From Martelella lutilitoris (GTDB taxonomy: Bacteria; Pseudomonadota; Alphaproteobacteria; Rhizobiales; Rhizobiaceae): a stretch of DNA of 64,000 bases. The stretch is from assembly GCF_016598595.1 (NCBI RefSeq), contig NZ_CP066786.1:1-64000 (forward strand), written 5' to 3'. This document shows positions 55,687 through 64,000 of the stretch, one piece after another. Below the pieces are notes generated by a model, which saw only the letters and a program-made list of their open reading frames with translations, did not search any database and was not told the DNA's origin. Made by a program: the position numbers and the translations under genes. Each line of letters starts with the position of its first letter. The stretch's first letter is position 1.

Positions 55687-56568
55687 ATGAGCGAAGAAAA
55701 CTCCAAACGGCGGCTCGGCCGCGGACTTGCGGCGCTGATCGGCGACATCGAAAAGGCGGAGCCGACCGAGCCGGCAACGGTGCAGGTTACGGCGGATCGC
55801 CGGATCCCGGTCGAGTTCATCGTCCGCAACCCGCGGAACCCACGTCGGCATTTCGAGGAAGAGGATCTTCGCGATCTCGCGGCGTCTGTTCGCCAGCACG
55901 GTATCGTCCAACCGGTGGTCGTTCGCACCATTGGTGAGCAGCGCTTCGAAATCATCGCCGGCGAACGCCGCTGGCGCGCGGCCCAGCTCGCCGGTCTATC
56001 CGAAGTCCCGGCGCTCATCCGCGATGTCGATGACCGTACGGCGCTGGAAATTGCCATCGTCGAGAATGTGCAGCGCGCCGACCTCAATCCCTTGGAGGAG
56101 GCGAACGGTTACGAATTGCTGATGGCGGAACATGGCTACACGCAGAATGATCTCGGCGAAATCATCGGTAAAAGCCGGAGCCATGTCGCCAACAGCCTGC
56201 GTCTGCTGAAGCTGCCCGAAGGCGTTCGCACCATGCTGGCGGAGGGCGCTCTGTCCGCCGGCCATGCTCGCGCCTTGATCTCGACGCCGGATCCGCTGGC
56301 GCTGGCGCAGACGGTCGTGCAGAAAGGTCTGTCGGTGCGCGAGGCAGAAAAGCTTGCTCAAAAAGCGATTGATGGCGGCGGTCTCCGCGCCTCGCGCCCC
56401 GCCAAGCAGAAGAACGCCGATACGCTGGCGCTGGAACGCTCGCTCTCCGATCGTCTTGGATTGGCAATTACCATTGATCACAAGAACGACGGCGGACAGA
56501 TCAGAATCGCCTACAGTTCGCTCGACCAGCTTGACGATATTTGCCGGCGCTTGGAGCGCAACCCTTGA
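55687..56568 (+). CDS. parB: Chromosome partitioning protein ParB
   Basis: A 293-residue ParB CTPase that binds parS and spreads along the DNA. The N-terminal CTP-binding segments are GERRWRA and ENVQRADLNPLEEA. The helix-turn-helix region is TQNDLGEIIGKSRSHVANSL (about residues 155-175), and a C-terminal dimerisation segment follows. The stop is inside a terminator hairpin at 56568. Four parS-type sites lie within about 17 kb of it, on both sides of oriC. Confidence 0.96.
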   Translation: MSEENSKRRLGRGLAALIGDIEKAEPTEPATVQVTADRRIPVEFIVRNPRNPRRHFEEEDLRDLAASVRQHGIVQPVVVRTIGEQRFEIIAGERRWRAAQLAGLSEVPALIRDVDDRTALEIAIVENVQRADLNPLEEANGYELLMAEHGYTQNDLGEIIGKSRSHVANSLRLLKLPEGVRTMLAEGALSAGHARALISTPDPLALAQTVVQKGLSVREAEKLAQKAIDGGGLRASRPAKQKNADTLALERSLSDRLGLAITIDHKNDGGQIRIAYSSLDQLDDICRRLERNP

Positions 56569-56602
56569 AATTGTATCAGCACAATTTGGCATGATACAAT
56601 TT
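56568..56602 (+). terminator. Terminator overlapping the parB stop
   Basis: AAATTGTATCA (56568-56578) pairs perfectly with TGATACAATTT (56592-56602) around a 13-nt loop and is followed by TTTCTCTCTCTTTTTC. The AT-rich stem begins with the last base of the parB stop codon. It separates parB from the convergent holA. Confidence 0.75.
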
Positions 56603-56799
56603 TCTCTCTCTTTTTCAGTATGATGCAGAGGATTCGCCACGTCAGCGGCGTCTTGATGCGCATCAACAGTGACCCGCGCATCCGCCTCGTCATAAAAACA
56701 TCTTGCGGTCCCTTGCTGACTCGCGCATCGCGCCTTGCAAGGATCGCCCGCGAGCTGAATATCGGCTGCTGGTTTTCGAAGGTCAACACGTACCGCCCC

Positions 56800-56845
56800 G
56801 TTAGAGCGCCGTGCGTGCATTCTGACGCACAAAGGGCGCTCTAAC
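56800..56845. repeat. Rhizobial-type palindromic element with a two-part stem
   Basis: GTTAGAGCGCC (56800-56810) pairs with GGCGCTCTAAC (56835-56845). Inside, GTGCGT (56811-56816) pairs with ACGCAC (56825-56830). The core TTAGAGCGCC...GGCGCTCTAA is familiar as a dispersed repeat in rhizobial genomes. A second inverted pair, CGCATCG...CGATGCG (about 56862-56904), follows. Apart from the parB terminator and these, I see no gene in the 335-bp gap. Confidence 0.65.
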
Positions 56846-56903
56846 CTATTGAATCTACGCATCGTGCTTTCCGACAATCGATTCCGATTTTTGGGCCGAT
56901 GCG

Positions 56904-57944
56904 CTAGCCGCCGCGTCTGTTCGAACGCAGCGTCAGCGCCAGCAGCGTTTGCATCGCGATGCTCTCTTCGAGCGCCGGGTGGCGCCTCGTGTTCAGCACC
57001 GCATCCGAGAGCATTCTGAGCGCGCGTTCGGCGGCGTTTCCGTTCCAGGCAGAAAGCGCCTTTTCGAAGATCGGCTTGCGGCGAAAGAAGATCTGGCGTC
57101 CGTGGCTTTGCATCACCTGGCTTGCGGCGACGCGTTTGCTCTCCATCTCGGCCCGCATCTGGTCGAGCAGATGAAACTGGCGGATGCAGCCGTTGAGGAT
57201 CATGAAAATCGGCGTTTTGGAATGCGAGACCTTGGCCATGGCGTGCCTGAGAGCCGCCACGTCTCCAGAAAGCACCGCATCTACGGCATCATCGGCGGAA
57301 ATTGCGCTGGCATCGCCGATCACGGCGGCGACGTCTTCTTCCGTGATCATCTCCAGGCCGCGGCCGTAGAGCGCAAGTTTCTCGATCTCGTTGCGCGTCG
57401 CAAGTCGGTCACCGCCGATCATGGACACCAGAAGCTGCCGCGCCTGCGGCGTAATTCTCAGTTCCGCTTCGCCAAGCGTCTGATCGATGAGCGCATTGAG
57501 GGCCCGGGCGTCATCGGCATAACAGGGTATGGCAGCGATCTGCCGTGCGCTCTCTGCGGCCTTGCGCATGGCTGTTCCCTTGCGCAGGTCCCCGGCCTCG
57601 ATGATCAGATACGCGCTCTCGGGCGGGTTTTCCGAAAGCGTGTTGAGCGCGCTCGTGAGCGCCTTGTCATTGCCTCCCGCGCGCACCCAGACAAGCCGTG
57701 AGCCGCCGAAGAGCCCGATCGCGTTCACCTCGTCAACGATGCGTCCCGGATCGCCTTCAACATCGCCGATGTCGAGTTTCATCACCGAGAAAGGGTCGTC
57801 GAGCGGTACGCCCGATGCCCTGGCGATCAACCCGGCGCGCTCGCTGACAAGGCCACGGTCCGGCCCATAGACGAGGAACAGGCGATAACGCCCGGCGTCC
57901 TGCCGCAGAAATTCGTCGAACTTGTAGGACTTGATTTCCGTCAT
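56904..57944 (-). CDS. holA: DNA polymerase III delta subunit
   Basis: A 346-residue clamp-loader subunit that opens the sliding clamp. Family features are FLVYGPDRGLVSERAG near the N-terminus, a domain with GSRLVWVRAGGNDKAL, and the C-terminal helical bundle with MAKVSHSKTPIFMILNGCIRQF. ATG 57944 gives the usual length. Gene order parB-holA-lptE-leuS is conserved in rhizobia. Confidence 0.93.
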   Translation of the reverse strand: MTEIKSYKFDEFLRQDAGRYRLFLVYGPDRGLVSERAGLIARASGVPLDDPFSVMKLDIGDVEGDPGRIVDEVNAIGLFGGSRLVWVRAGGNDKALTSALNTLSENPPESAYLIIEAGDLRKGTAMRKAAESARQIAAIPCYADDARALNALIDQTLGEAELRITPQARQLLVSMIGGDRLATRNEIEKLALYGRGLEMITEEDVAAVIGDASAISADDAVDAVLSGDVAALRHAMAKVSHSKTPIFMILNGCIRQFHLLDQMRAEMESKRVAASQVMQSHGRQIFFRRKPIFEKALSAWNGNAAERALRMLSDAVLNTRRHPALEESIAMQTLLALTLRSNRRGG

Positions 57945-58032
57945 TCTTCCGCCGGTTCAGATCGCTTGCGCCGGGCCCCTCGGTCAATCGCCAAGGCCAC
58001 CCGGCCATGATAGCCTTTTCGGACGGGTTCGC

Positions 58033-58584
58033 CTATTCGGCAGGCGACTTGGGCAGGTCCAGCGGGGGTTCCTTGTTGAGGGCGATCGCGAGATCGGCAT
58101 TGATGATCTCGGCCACTTCCTTGGAGGCGCGCTGCTCGGCGTCGCGAATGGCCCTCAGTTTGGCAAATTCCTGCGAGGGAAAATCGAGAAGCGCGGTGGC
58201 CCGACGCCGGCCGGTCGCCAGAAGCTTGTTGTCCTCGCGGCGCCTCAGGGCGAAGTCGGCCGTCACGATGGTGCGCCCGGCGCTCGCCGTATCGGAACTG
58301 TCGTCCTGCAGGAGTTCTGAGGTCACGGCGAAGGCCGAGAGGTCGACGTCATACTTGGCATCGATACTTTCGCCCGCGCCACCGCCTGTGAGGAATATCA
58401 GCTCGTTGCGGACATATTGCGCAACCGGCGTCGTCGGAACGGAAAAGGACAGCTCGTGCATCTTCGCGTTCAGGGCGGTGCCCTCCGCCCCGCCATAAAG
58501 CGGTCGCACCTGGCACGAGGCAAGCGTGGCGACAGCGGTAAGCGAAAGGGCGAGCGCTCTCAGGCGTGATCTAGACAACAACAT
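58033..58584 (-). CDS. lptE: LPS-assembly lipoprotein LptE
   Basis: A 183-residue lipoprotein that plugs LptD in the outer membrane for LPS assembly. The signal peptide ends in the lipobox LASC, with C24 as the lipid attachment site, followed by [11 protein letters not shown] 58584 lies inside the leuS end: the two genes overlap by 14 nt. The gap to holA (88 bp) is short, so the three genes may be one transcript. Confidence 0.9.
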   Translation of the reverse strand: MLLSRSRLRALALSLTAVATLASCQVRPLYGGAEGTALNAKMHELSFSVPTTPVAQYVRNELIFLTGGGAGESIDAKYDVDLSAFAVTSELLQDDSSDTASAGRTIVTADFALRRREDNKLLATGRRRATALLDFPSQEFAKLRAIRDAEQRASKEVAEIINADLAIALNKEPPLDLPKSPAE

Positions 58585-61201
58585 TCACGATCCTCTGCGG
58601 CACGACGATGATCTTGCGCGGCTCCTTGCCATCCAGCGCACGGACAACGGCTTCAAGCTCGAGCACCGCCGCCTTAATGCTCTCCTGATCGGCATCGCGC
58701 GCCACGGTCAACTCGGCGCGCTTCTTGCCATTGACCTGGACCGGCAGCATCACCTCATTGTCGGCGGTCAGGGCCTCGTCATGCTTCGGCCAGGCCGCCA
58801 TGGCGATCATACCCTCCGCGCCGAGCGTCTGCCAGCATTCTTCGGCCAGATGCGGCATCATCGGCGCAAAACAATGAGTGAGGAACAGGCTTGCCTGTTT
58901 CAGCGCGCCCTTCAATTCATCATCGGCCTTGTCGACCTCCGAAAGCGGCTGCGCCAGAACGTTCACAAGTTCATAGATGCGGGCGATGGCCTTGTTGAAG
59001 GCAAGTCCGTCAAGATCGGCGGCAACGGCCTTCAGCGTCTTGTGGGCGGCGCGCGAGATTTCCAGCGCCCTGCCGTTCTCGCCAGCCTTAGCTTCAATGC
59101 CCGCAAGGGCAGGGGCCGCCTCGGAAACAAGCCGCCAGATGCGCTGTACAAAGCGGAACGTGCCCTGAACGCCGGCCTCGGTCCAGACTACGTCGCGGTC
59201 CGGCGGGGAATCCGACAGCACGAAAAAGCGGGCCGTATCGGCCCCATAGGTCGCCAGGATATCATCCGGGTCGATGACGTTCTTCTTCGACTTCGACATC
59301 TTCTCGATGGCGCCGATGGCAACCTCTTCGCCGGTCTCGGTCAGGATCGCCTTGCGGGCGCCGTCCGTTTCCTCGATCGTCACATCGCTCGGCGAAACCC
59401 AGCGGCCGGAAGTGCCGCTGCCGCCGAGGCGATAGGTTTCGTGCACCACCATGCCCTGGGTGAACAGGCCCTTGAACGGCTCATCATGGTTCACATGCCC
59501 GGTTGCCTTCATCGCGCGGGTGAAGAAGCGCGAATAGAGCAGATGCAGGATCGCGTGCTCGATGCCGCCGATATACTGGTCGACCGGCAGCCAGCGGTCG
59601 GCAATGGCCGGGTCCGTCGGTGCGTCCTCATGCGGCGCGGTAAAGCGGGTGTAATACCAGCTCGAATCGACGAATGTGTCCATCGTGTCCGTTTCGCGCC
59701 GGGCATCCTTGCCGCATTGCGGACAGGCGACGTGGCGCCACGTGGCGTGACGGTCGAGCGGATTGCCGGGCTTTTCGAAATCGATGTCGTCGGGCAGTTT
59801 CACCGGCAGGTCGGATTTCGGAACCGGCACCACGCCGCAATCATCGCAGTGGATGACCGGGATCGGGCAGCCCCAGTAGCGCTGACGGGAAATGCCCCAG
59901 TCGCGCAGGCGGAAATTGACCTTGCGTTCGCCGCGCGGCGCGCCGCGCACGACATCGGCCTCGAGCTTCAGCGCGATCGCCTCGAAGGCTTCGTCCGTGC
60001 TCATGCCGTCAAGGAAACGCGAATTGATCATCACGCCGTCATCGGTGTAAGCCTCGTCGCCGATCTCGAAGGTCGCCGCATCGCCATCCTTCGGCATTAC
60101 TACTGCGGTCACCGGCAGTTCGTATTTACGGGCAAAGTCCAGATCGCGCTGGTCGCCGGAGGGGCAGCCGAAGATCGCGCCCGTGCCGTAATCCATCAGC
60201 ACGAAATTGGCGACGTAAACAGGCAGTTCCCAATTCTCGTCAAAGGGATGGCGCACGCGGATGCCGGTGTCGACGCCCTTCTTTTCTGCCGTCTCCAGTG
60301 CTGCCAGAGAGGTGCCGGCCCGGCGTGTCTCCTCGCAGAAGGCGGCAACCTTGTCATCGTGCTTGGCGGCTTCCTTCGCCAGCGGATGATCGGCGGAAAT
60401 CGCCATGAAGGACGCGCCGAAGATCGTGTCCGGGCGGGTGGTGTAGACCGTCAGTTCCTCGTGGTTGCCGGCCTTCTCCGCGCCGTCGGAAATGTCCCAG
60501 CGCACCATCATGCCCTCGGAGCGACCGATCCAGTTTTTCTGCATCAACCGCACTTTTTCCGGCCAGCCGTCCAGCGTGTCGAGCGCATCGAGCAGGTCCT
60601 GGGCAAAATCGGTGATCTTGAAGAACCACTGCGTCAGCTCTCGCTGTTCGACCAGCGCGCCGGAGCGCCAGCCGCGGCCTTCGATCACCTGCTCATTGGC
60701 AAGGACGGTCATGTCGACCGGGTCCCAGTTTACCTTGGATTGCTTGCGGTAGACGAGGCCCTTTTCCAGCATGTCGATGAAGAGATGCTGCTGGCGCTGG
60801 TAATATTCGACGTCGCAGGTGGCGAATTCGCGGGTCCAGTCGAGCGACAGGCCCATGGATTTCAGCTGGTTGCGCATCGTGGCAATGTTCTCATAGGTCC
60901 AGTCCTTGGGGTGGACCTTGTTCTGCATTGCCGCATTTTCCGCCGGCATGCCGAAAGCATCCCAGCCCATGGGATGGAGAACATTGTAGCCGCGCGCCCG
61001 CTTGTAGCGCGCCACCACGTCGCCCATGGCGTAGTTGCGGACATGGCCGATGTGAATGCGTCCCGAGGGATAGGGAAACATTTCAAGCACGTAGTAGGTC
61101 TCGCGCGGGTCGGCATTGTCGGTGACGAAGACATTGTCCTCGTTCCACTTCTTCTGCCAGTTCGGTTCGACTTTGCGCGGGTTGTAACGTTCAGAGGCCA
61201 T
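58571..61201 (-). CDS. leuS: Leucyl-tRNA synthetase
   Basis: An 876-residue class I synthetase. HIGH is at residues 50-53 ([14 protein letters not shown]) and KMSKS is near residue 630 (EKMSKSKKN). The editing domain (about 220-420, including [13 protein letters not shown]) is present. The C-terminal domain ends with [12 protein letters not shown]. It overlaps lptE by 14 nt and is divergent from the YggS gene with a 174-bp gap. Confidence 0.97.
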   Translation of the reverse strand: MASERYNPRKVEPNWQKKWNEDNVFVTDNADPRETYYVLEMFPYPSGRIHIGHVRNYAMGDVVARYKRARGYNVLHPMGWDAFGMPAENAAMQNKVHPKDWTYENIATMRNQLKSMGLSLDWTREFATCDVEYYQRQQHLFIDMLEKGLVYRKQSKVNWDPVDMTVLANEQVIEGRGWRSGALVEQRELTQWFFKITDFAQDLLDALDTLDGWPEKVRLMQKNWIGRSEGMMVRWDISDGAEKAGNHEELTVYTTRPDTIFGASFMAISADHPLAKEAAKHDDKVAAFCEETRRAGTSLAALETAEKKGVDTGIRVRHPFDENWELPVYVANFVLMDYGTGAIFGCPSGDQRDLDFARKYELPVTAVVMPKDGDAATFEIGDEAYTDDGVMINSRFLDGMSTDEAFEAIALKLEADVVRGAPRGERKVNFRLRDWGISRQRYWGCPIPVIHCDDCGVVPVPKSDLPVKLPDDIDFEKPGNPLDRHATWRHVACPQCGKDARRETDTMDTFVDSSWYYTRFTAPHEDAPTDPAIADRWLPVDQYIGGIEHAILHLLYSRFFTRAMKATGHVNHDEPFKGLFTQGMVVHETYRLGGSGTSGRWVSPSDVTIEETDGARKAILTETGEEVAIGAIEKMSKSKKNVIDPDDILATYGADTARFFVLSDSPPDRDVVWTEAGVQGTFRFVQRIWRLVSEAAPALAGIEAKAGENGRALEISRAAHKTLKAVAADLDGLAFNKAIARIYELVNVLAQPLSEVDKADDELKGALKQASLFLTHCFAPMMPHLAEECWQTLGAEGMIAMAAWPKHDEALTADNEVMLPVQVNGKKRAELTVARDADQESIKAAVLELEAVVRALDGKEPRKIIVVPQRIVNVVV

Positions 61202-61375
61202 ATCGGTGCTACTCGGTCATTTTCTTGGTGATTTTGGCGGTGAGCTTCATCATGAAAGCGCCCCAGCGTCAAGTTAAACGGGCCGAATTGGCGGTATGGG
61301 AAAGCGGCATGGACCCGTTGCGGCGGCCCTCGCGTTTGCCATAAGGTGCGGCGGCGGAAAAAGGAGTTGAAACCG

Positions 61376-62047
61376 ATGGGTGTTGCCGAAAATCTCAAGG
61401 ACGTGCGCGCAAGGATCCTCGCCGCCGAGCACGAGGCTGAACGGCCCGAAAACGCGGTGACGCTGGTGGCCGTTTCCAAGACCCACGATGCCGATGTGAT
61501 CCGCGAAGCGATCGCGGCGGGGCAGCGGGTCTTCGGCGAAAACCGGGTCCAGGAAGCGCAGAAGAAGTTTCCGGCGCTGAAGGAAGAGACGCCGGACCTC
61601 GAGCTGCGCCTCATCGGGCCATTGCAGTCCAACAAGGCGGAAGACGCGGTGAAGCTCTTCGATGTGGTCGAAAGCGTCGATCGCGAGAAGATCGCCCGCG
61701 CGCTTGCCAAGGAAATCAAGAAGCAGGGCAGGGCGCCGAGGCTTTACGTGCAGGTCAATACCGGCAATGAGCCGCAGAAGGCCGGCATCGATCCGCGTGA
61801 GACGGAAAGCTTTCTCGATCTTTGCCGGGATGAGCTTGGGCTCGAGATCGAAGGCCTGATGTGCATTCCGCCGGCGGGTGAAAATCCGGGCCCGCATTTC
61901 GCCCTGCTGGCCGATCTCGCCAAGGAAAACAACGTGCCGAAGCTTTCCATGGGCATGTCCGGCGATTACGAGATCGCTGTCGCCTTCGGGGCTACCAGCG
62001 TGCGCGTCGGCTCCGCGATCTTCGGCGAACGGGATTATCCGGGCTGA
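61376..62047 (+). CDS. YggS-family PLP-binding protein (PLPBP)
   Basis: A 223-residue PLP-binding protein, a single TIM-barrel domain related to alanine racemase. VAVSKTHD contains the PLP lysine (K35), and GENRVQEA, RLIGPLQSNK and SMGMSGDYEIAVAFGATSVRVG are family motifs. It is thought to balance PLP and amino acid pools and not to act as a racemase. ATG 61376 is preceded by AAGGAG 9 nt upstream. Its neighbour is divergent leuS, and a parS-like site lies downstream. Confidence 0.92.
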   Translation: MGVAENLKDVRARILAAEHEAERPENAVTLVAVSKTHDADVIREAIAAGQRVFGENRVQEAQKKFPALKEETPDLELRLIGPLQSNKAEDAVKLFDVVESVDREKIARALAKEIKKQGRAPRLYVQVNTGNEPQKAGIDPRETESFLDLCRDELGLEIEGLMCIPPAGENPGPHFALLADLAKENNVPKLSMGMSGDYEIAVAFGATSVRVGSAIFGERDYPG

Positions 62048-62090
62048 GCGCCTTTCTCGAAGTCCCTGCACCGTCCGCCCGACCGACGGA

Positions 62091-62106
62091 TGTTTCACGT
62101 GAAAAC
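62091..62106. promoter_or_regulatory. parS-like site downstream of the yggS-type gene
   Basis: TGTTTCACGTGAAAAC matches 14 of 16 consensus positions, with the first 14 bases identical. It lies in the 70-bp gap between the yggS-type gene and the SDR gene, about 15 kb on the right of the proposed oriC. It is likely a weaker ParB-binding site. Confidence 0.65.
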
Positions 62107-62117
62107 CAGACTTGTCC

Positions 62118-62876
62118 TCACTTCGGCGTCAGCCGGTTTGCCCCGTCGAGGCGGATCACCTCGCCGTTGAGGTAGTCGTTTTCGACCGCAAAGACGACAG
62201 CATTGGCGAATTCCGCCGGATCACCGAGCCGGGCCGGGAAGGGGATCGTCGCGGCGATCGATTTCTGCGCCTCCTCCGGCAGGTTGTAGAGCAGCGGCGT
62301 GAGGAAAATGCCGGGCGCCAGCGTGTTGACCCGGACGCCGAAGCGGGCGAATTCGCGCGCCAGCGGCAGGGTCATGGAAACGATGCCGCCCTTGGAGGCC
62401 GCATAGGCCGCCTGGCCGATCTGGCCCTCGAAGGCGGCGATCGAAGCCGTGTTGACGATCACGCCGCGGCTTTCGCCAACCGGTTCTGCAAGCGACATGC
62501 GGTGGGCCGAAAGCCGGACGACGTTGAACGTGCCCATGAGGTTGACGCGGAGCGTGCGCTCGAAATCGGCTATCGGCATGGGGCCGTCGCGCCCCACCGT
62601 GCGGCCCGCCGTGCCGATTCCGGCGCAGCTCACAGCAATCCTGACCGTGCCATGGGCCGCCTCGGCCGCATCAAGCGCTGCCGTGACGTCGACTTCGCTG
62701 GACACATCGCCGACGGCCGCAATCCCGCCGATTTCGGCGGCGACCTTCTCGGCCGCATCGCCGTTCATGTCCAGCACCGTTACCCTGGCGCCTTGTTCCG
62801 CAAGCGCGCGCGCGGTTGCCGCGCCGAGCCCCGAACCCGCACCGGTCACCAGTGCGGCCATGCCTTCAACCTTCAT
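62118..62876 (-). CDS. Short-chain dehydrogenase (3-hydroxyacyl-CoA dehydrogenase type-II-like)
   Basis: A 252-residue SDR. The cofactor motif is LVTGAGSGLGAATARAL (about residues 9-25), SCAGIG is the NAG-type motif and the catalytic residues are in NTASIAAFEG and YAASKGG. It resembles type-II 3-hydroxyacyl-CoA dehydrogenases. It lies 2 nt downstream of the CoA-ligase gene on the minus strand, so it probably acts on the CoA ester made by that enzyme. Confidence 0.85.
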   Translation of the reverse strand: MKVEGMAALVTGAGSGLGAATARALAEQGARVTVLDMNGDAAEKVAAEIGGIAAVGDVSSEVDVTAALDAAEAAHGTVRIAVSCAGIGTAGRTVGRDGPMPIADFERTLRVNLMGTFNVVRLSAHRMSLAEPVGESRGVIVNTASIAAFEGQIGQAAYAASKGGIVSMTLPLAREFARFGVRVNTLAPGIFLTPLLYNLPEEAQKSIAATIPFPARLGDPAEFANAVVFAVENDYLNGEVIRLDGANRLTPK

Positions 62877-62878
62877 TC

Positions 62879-64000
62879 TCAGACCGCCTTTCTGCCTTGC
62901 GGTTTGCCCGCAATGATCACCTCAGGGCCGCCCGCATAAAGCGCCTCGACTAGGTCTGCCCGGTTGGCGAGCACCGCCCGCTGGTTGACCGAGCCCTTGT
63001 CGGTCACCTCGCCCGCATCCATGCGAAGCGGCGCGGTCAAAAGCATGGCGCGGGCGATGCGGTTCGAGGAGCCGGTGGCGTGACCGGCGAAATCCGTCAG
63101 AAGATTGCCGAGGCTCGCAAGCACTGTCGGATGGGCATAGAGCGCCGCGTCATCCATTTCGGCCCCCCCTTGGACAAGGCGTTCGATTTTCGGGCGGAAG
63201 GGCACGAGCAGGGCACCGAGTTCGAACTGGCCCTCGCCGGCAATCACCGCATCACGGATCAGACCACCCATGGCGTCGACCAGCTTTGCCCGCATCGCGC
63301 CGACGGCAACCCAGGTGCCGGTCTGGAGCTTGAAGTTCTCCGCCGTGCGGCCGTCGAAGAGATAGCCGCGCGCCGGATCGCCGGGAACGGCGGGGCGCAG
63401 TGCGTCGCCCATATTGTAGAAGCCTTCCTCGTCGAAGGCCTTTTCCGTCAGGTCCGGCCGCCGCCAGTAACCGGGCGTGACGTTTGGTCCCTTGAAACGC
63501 ACTTCCATCTTGCCGCCGGTGGGCACCAGTTTCATGGTGACGCCGCGCGCCGGAACGCCGCAATTGCCCGGCTCGTCCTGCGGCTCGGTCGAGAACATGG
63601 CGAACGGGCCGGTCTCGGTGGAGCCGAGCCCCGAACCCATCAGCGTAAAGAAGCCGGTGGAGCGTTCGGAAAGCGCGTTGAGGTGATGCCAGGTGTGGCT
63701 CGCCATGCCCGCGCCAGCATACATGATCATCTTCAGTTTCTTGAAAAAGGTGTCGCGCAGGACCGGGTCCTTCTCCATCGCCTCGCACAGCACTTCATAG
63801 CCCGCCGGCACGTTGAAATACCAGGTCGGCGAGATCTCGCGCAGATTGCGGATCGTCTCGGCCATGCCCTTCGGCGTCGGCTTGCCGGCGTCGATGTAAT
63901 AGGTGCCGCCATTGTAGAGCGCGATGTTGAACACCTTGTTGCCGCTGGCGACATGGTTCCACGGCGCCCAGTCGACGAGAACGGGCGGCTCGTCGCCGAG
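62879..64000 (-). CDS. AMP-dependent acyl-CoA synthetase, feruloyl-CoA-synthetase-like (partial)
   Basis: The last 373 residues of an adenylate-forming ligase; the frame is open to the right edge, so its start and the first P-loop motif lie outside. Visible motifs are LVDWAPWNHVASGNKVFN, YNGGTYYIDAGKPTP, MGSGLGSTETGPF (the A5-type glycine/acidic segment), YNMGDALRP and YLFDGRTAENFKLQTGTWV. The pattern fits feruloyl-CoA synthetases that activate hydroxycinnamates, but related fatty or aromatic acid ligases are possible. The SDR gene follows after 2 nt. Confidence 0.82.
   Translation of the reverse strand, partial: LGDEPPVLVDWAPWNHVASGNKVFNIALYNGGTYYIDAGKPTPKGMAETIRNLREISPTWYFNVPAGYEVLCEAMEKDPVLRDTFFKKLKMIMYAGAGMASHTWHHLNALSERSTGFFTLMGSGLGSTETGPFAMFSTEPQDEPGNCGVPARGVTMKLVPTGGKMEVRFKGPNVTPGYWRRPDLTEKAFDEEGFYNMGDALRPAVPGDPARGYLFDGRTAENFKLQTGTWVAVGAMRAKLVDAMGGLIRDAVIAGEGQFELGALLVPFRPKIERLVQGGAEMDDAALYAHPTVLASLGNLLTDFAGHATGSSNRIARAMLLTAPLRMDAGEVTDKGSVNQRAVLANRADLVEALYAGGPEVIIAGKPQGRKAV

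Noticed and set aside
56620..56844. A 74-codon open frame between parB and holA
   Set aside because: It overlaps the palindromic element at 56800, has no ribosome site and shows no recognisable sequence features.
58526..61231. A 901-codon open frame on the plus strand opposite leuS
   Set aside because: It mirrors the leuS gene on the other strand in a GC-rich genome. It has no recognisable motif, while leuS has all family motifs.

Overview
The window looks like the chromosomal replication-origin neighbourhood of a GC-rich alphaproteobacterium of the order Hyphomicrobiales (Rhizobiales). Three things support this: the block dnaQ-coaE-aroE-maf-ppsR / hemE-hemJ-rho-mnmE-mnmG-rsmG-parA-parB-holA-lptE-leuS, which I know from rhizobial origin regions; parS sites of the form TGTTTCACGTGAAACA; and the linked block trpF-trpB-trpA-accD-folC. 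Genes on both sides of the gap at 47281-47690 point away from it, as expected around oriC. A Martelella- or Rhizobiaceae-like host is my guess. All positions and matches were read by eye, with no database search.

Layout. 1-2163: tail of a glycine-betaine/choline ABC importer operon (binding protein, permease, ATPase). 2244-6487 (minus strand): a tightly overlapping surface-polymer cassette with two nucleotidyltransferase-like proteins, a GDPD-like protein, a HAD phosphatase and a cupin, followed by a WavE-type protein. 6776-21725 (plus strand): a large catabolic locus with a Gfo/Idh/MocA dehydrogenase, CoA-transferase, enoyl-CoA hydratase, aldehyde dehydrogenase, CUT1-type sugar ABC importer, two GMC oxidoreductases, an SDR and a LacI regulator. 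Two near-identical 18-nt palindromes, at 6776 and 18913, are the probable LacI operators. 21912-24968: anaerobic ribonucleotide reductase in which the glycyl-radical segment is encoded by a separate 62-codon gene, followed by its activase. 25138-32066: a DUF2852 protein, a YgjP-like metallopeptidase, trpF-trpB-(small ORF)-trpA, accD and folC. 32141-42369 (minus strand): ahcY, then a sorbitol/mannitol operon (SorC regulator, smoEFGK, mannitol dehydrogenase, FGGY kinase). 42544-43434: an NAD-dependent epimerase-like gene. 43639-62106: the origin block with oriC and four parS or parS-like sites. 62118-64000 (minus strand): an SDR and a truncated feruloyl-CoA-synthetase-like ligase that runs off the window.

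The intergenic regions carry two families of palindromic repeats. One is a bipartite element of about 140 bp, with copies at 13280, 18709 and 43455 and a fragment at 9430. The other is a REP-like CTCGGG...CCCGAG element at 20615 and 24214; its second copy lies inside the translated N-terminus of the NrdG-like activase. Further structure includes a rhizobial-type palindrome at 56800, a perfect 23-bp-arm palindrome at 33640 and several hairpin terminators.

The observations most worth following up are the split glycyl-radical subunit of NrdD, the hybrid sugar-import/CoA catabolic locus with its paired operators, the compact nucleotidyltransferase-GDPD-HAD cassette, and the oriC/parS layout, in which one parS encodes the VSRET segment of RsmG.
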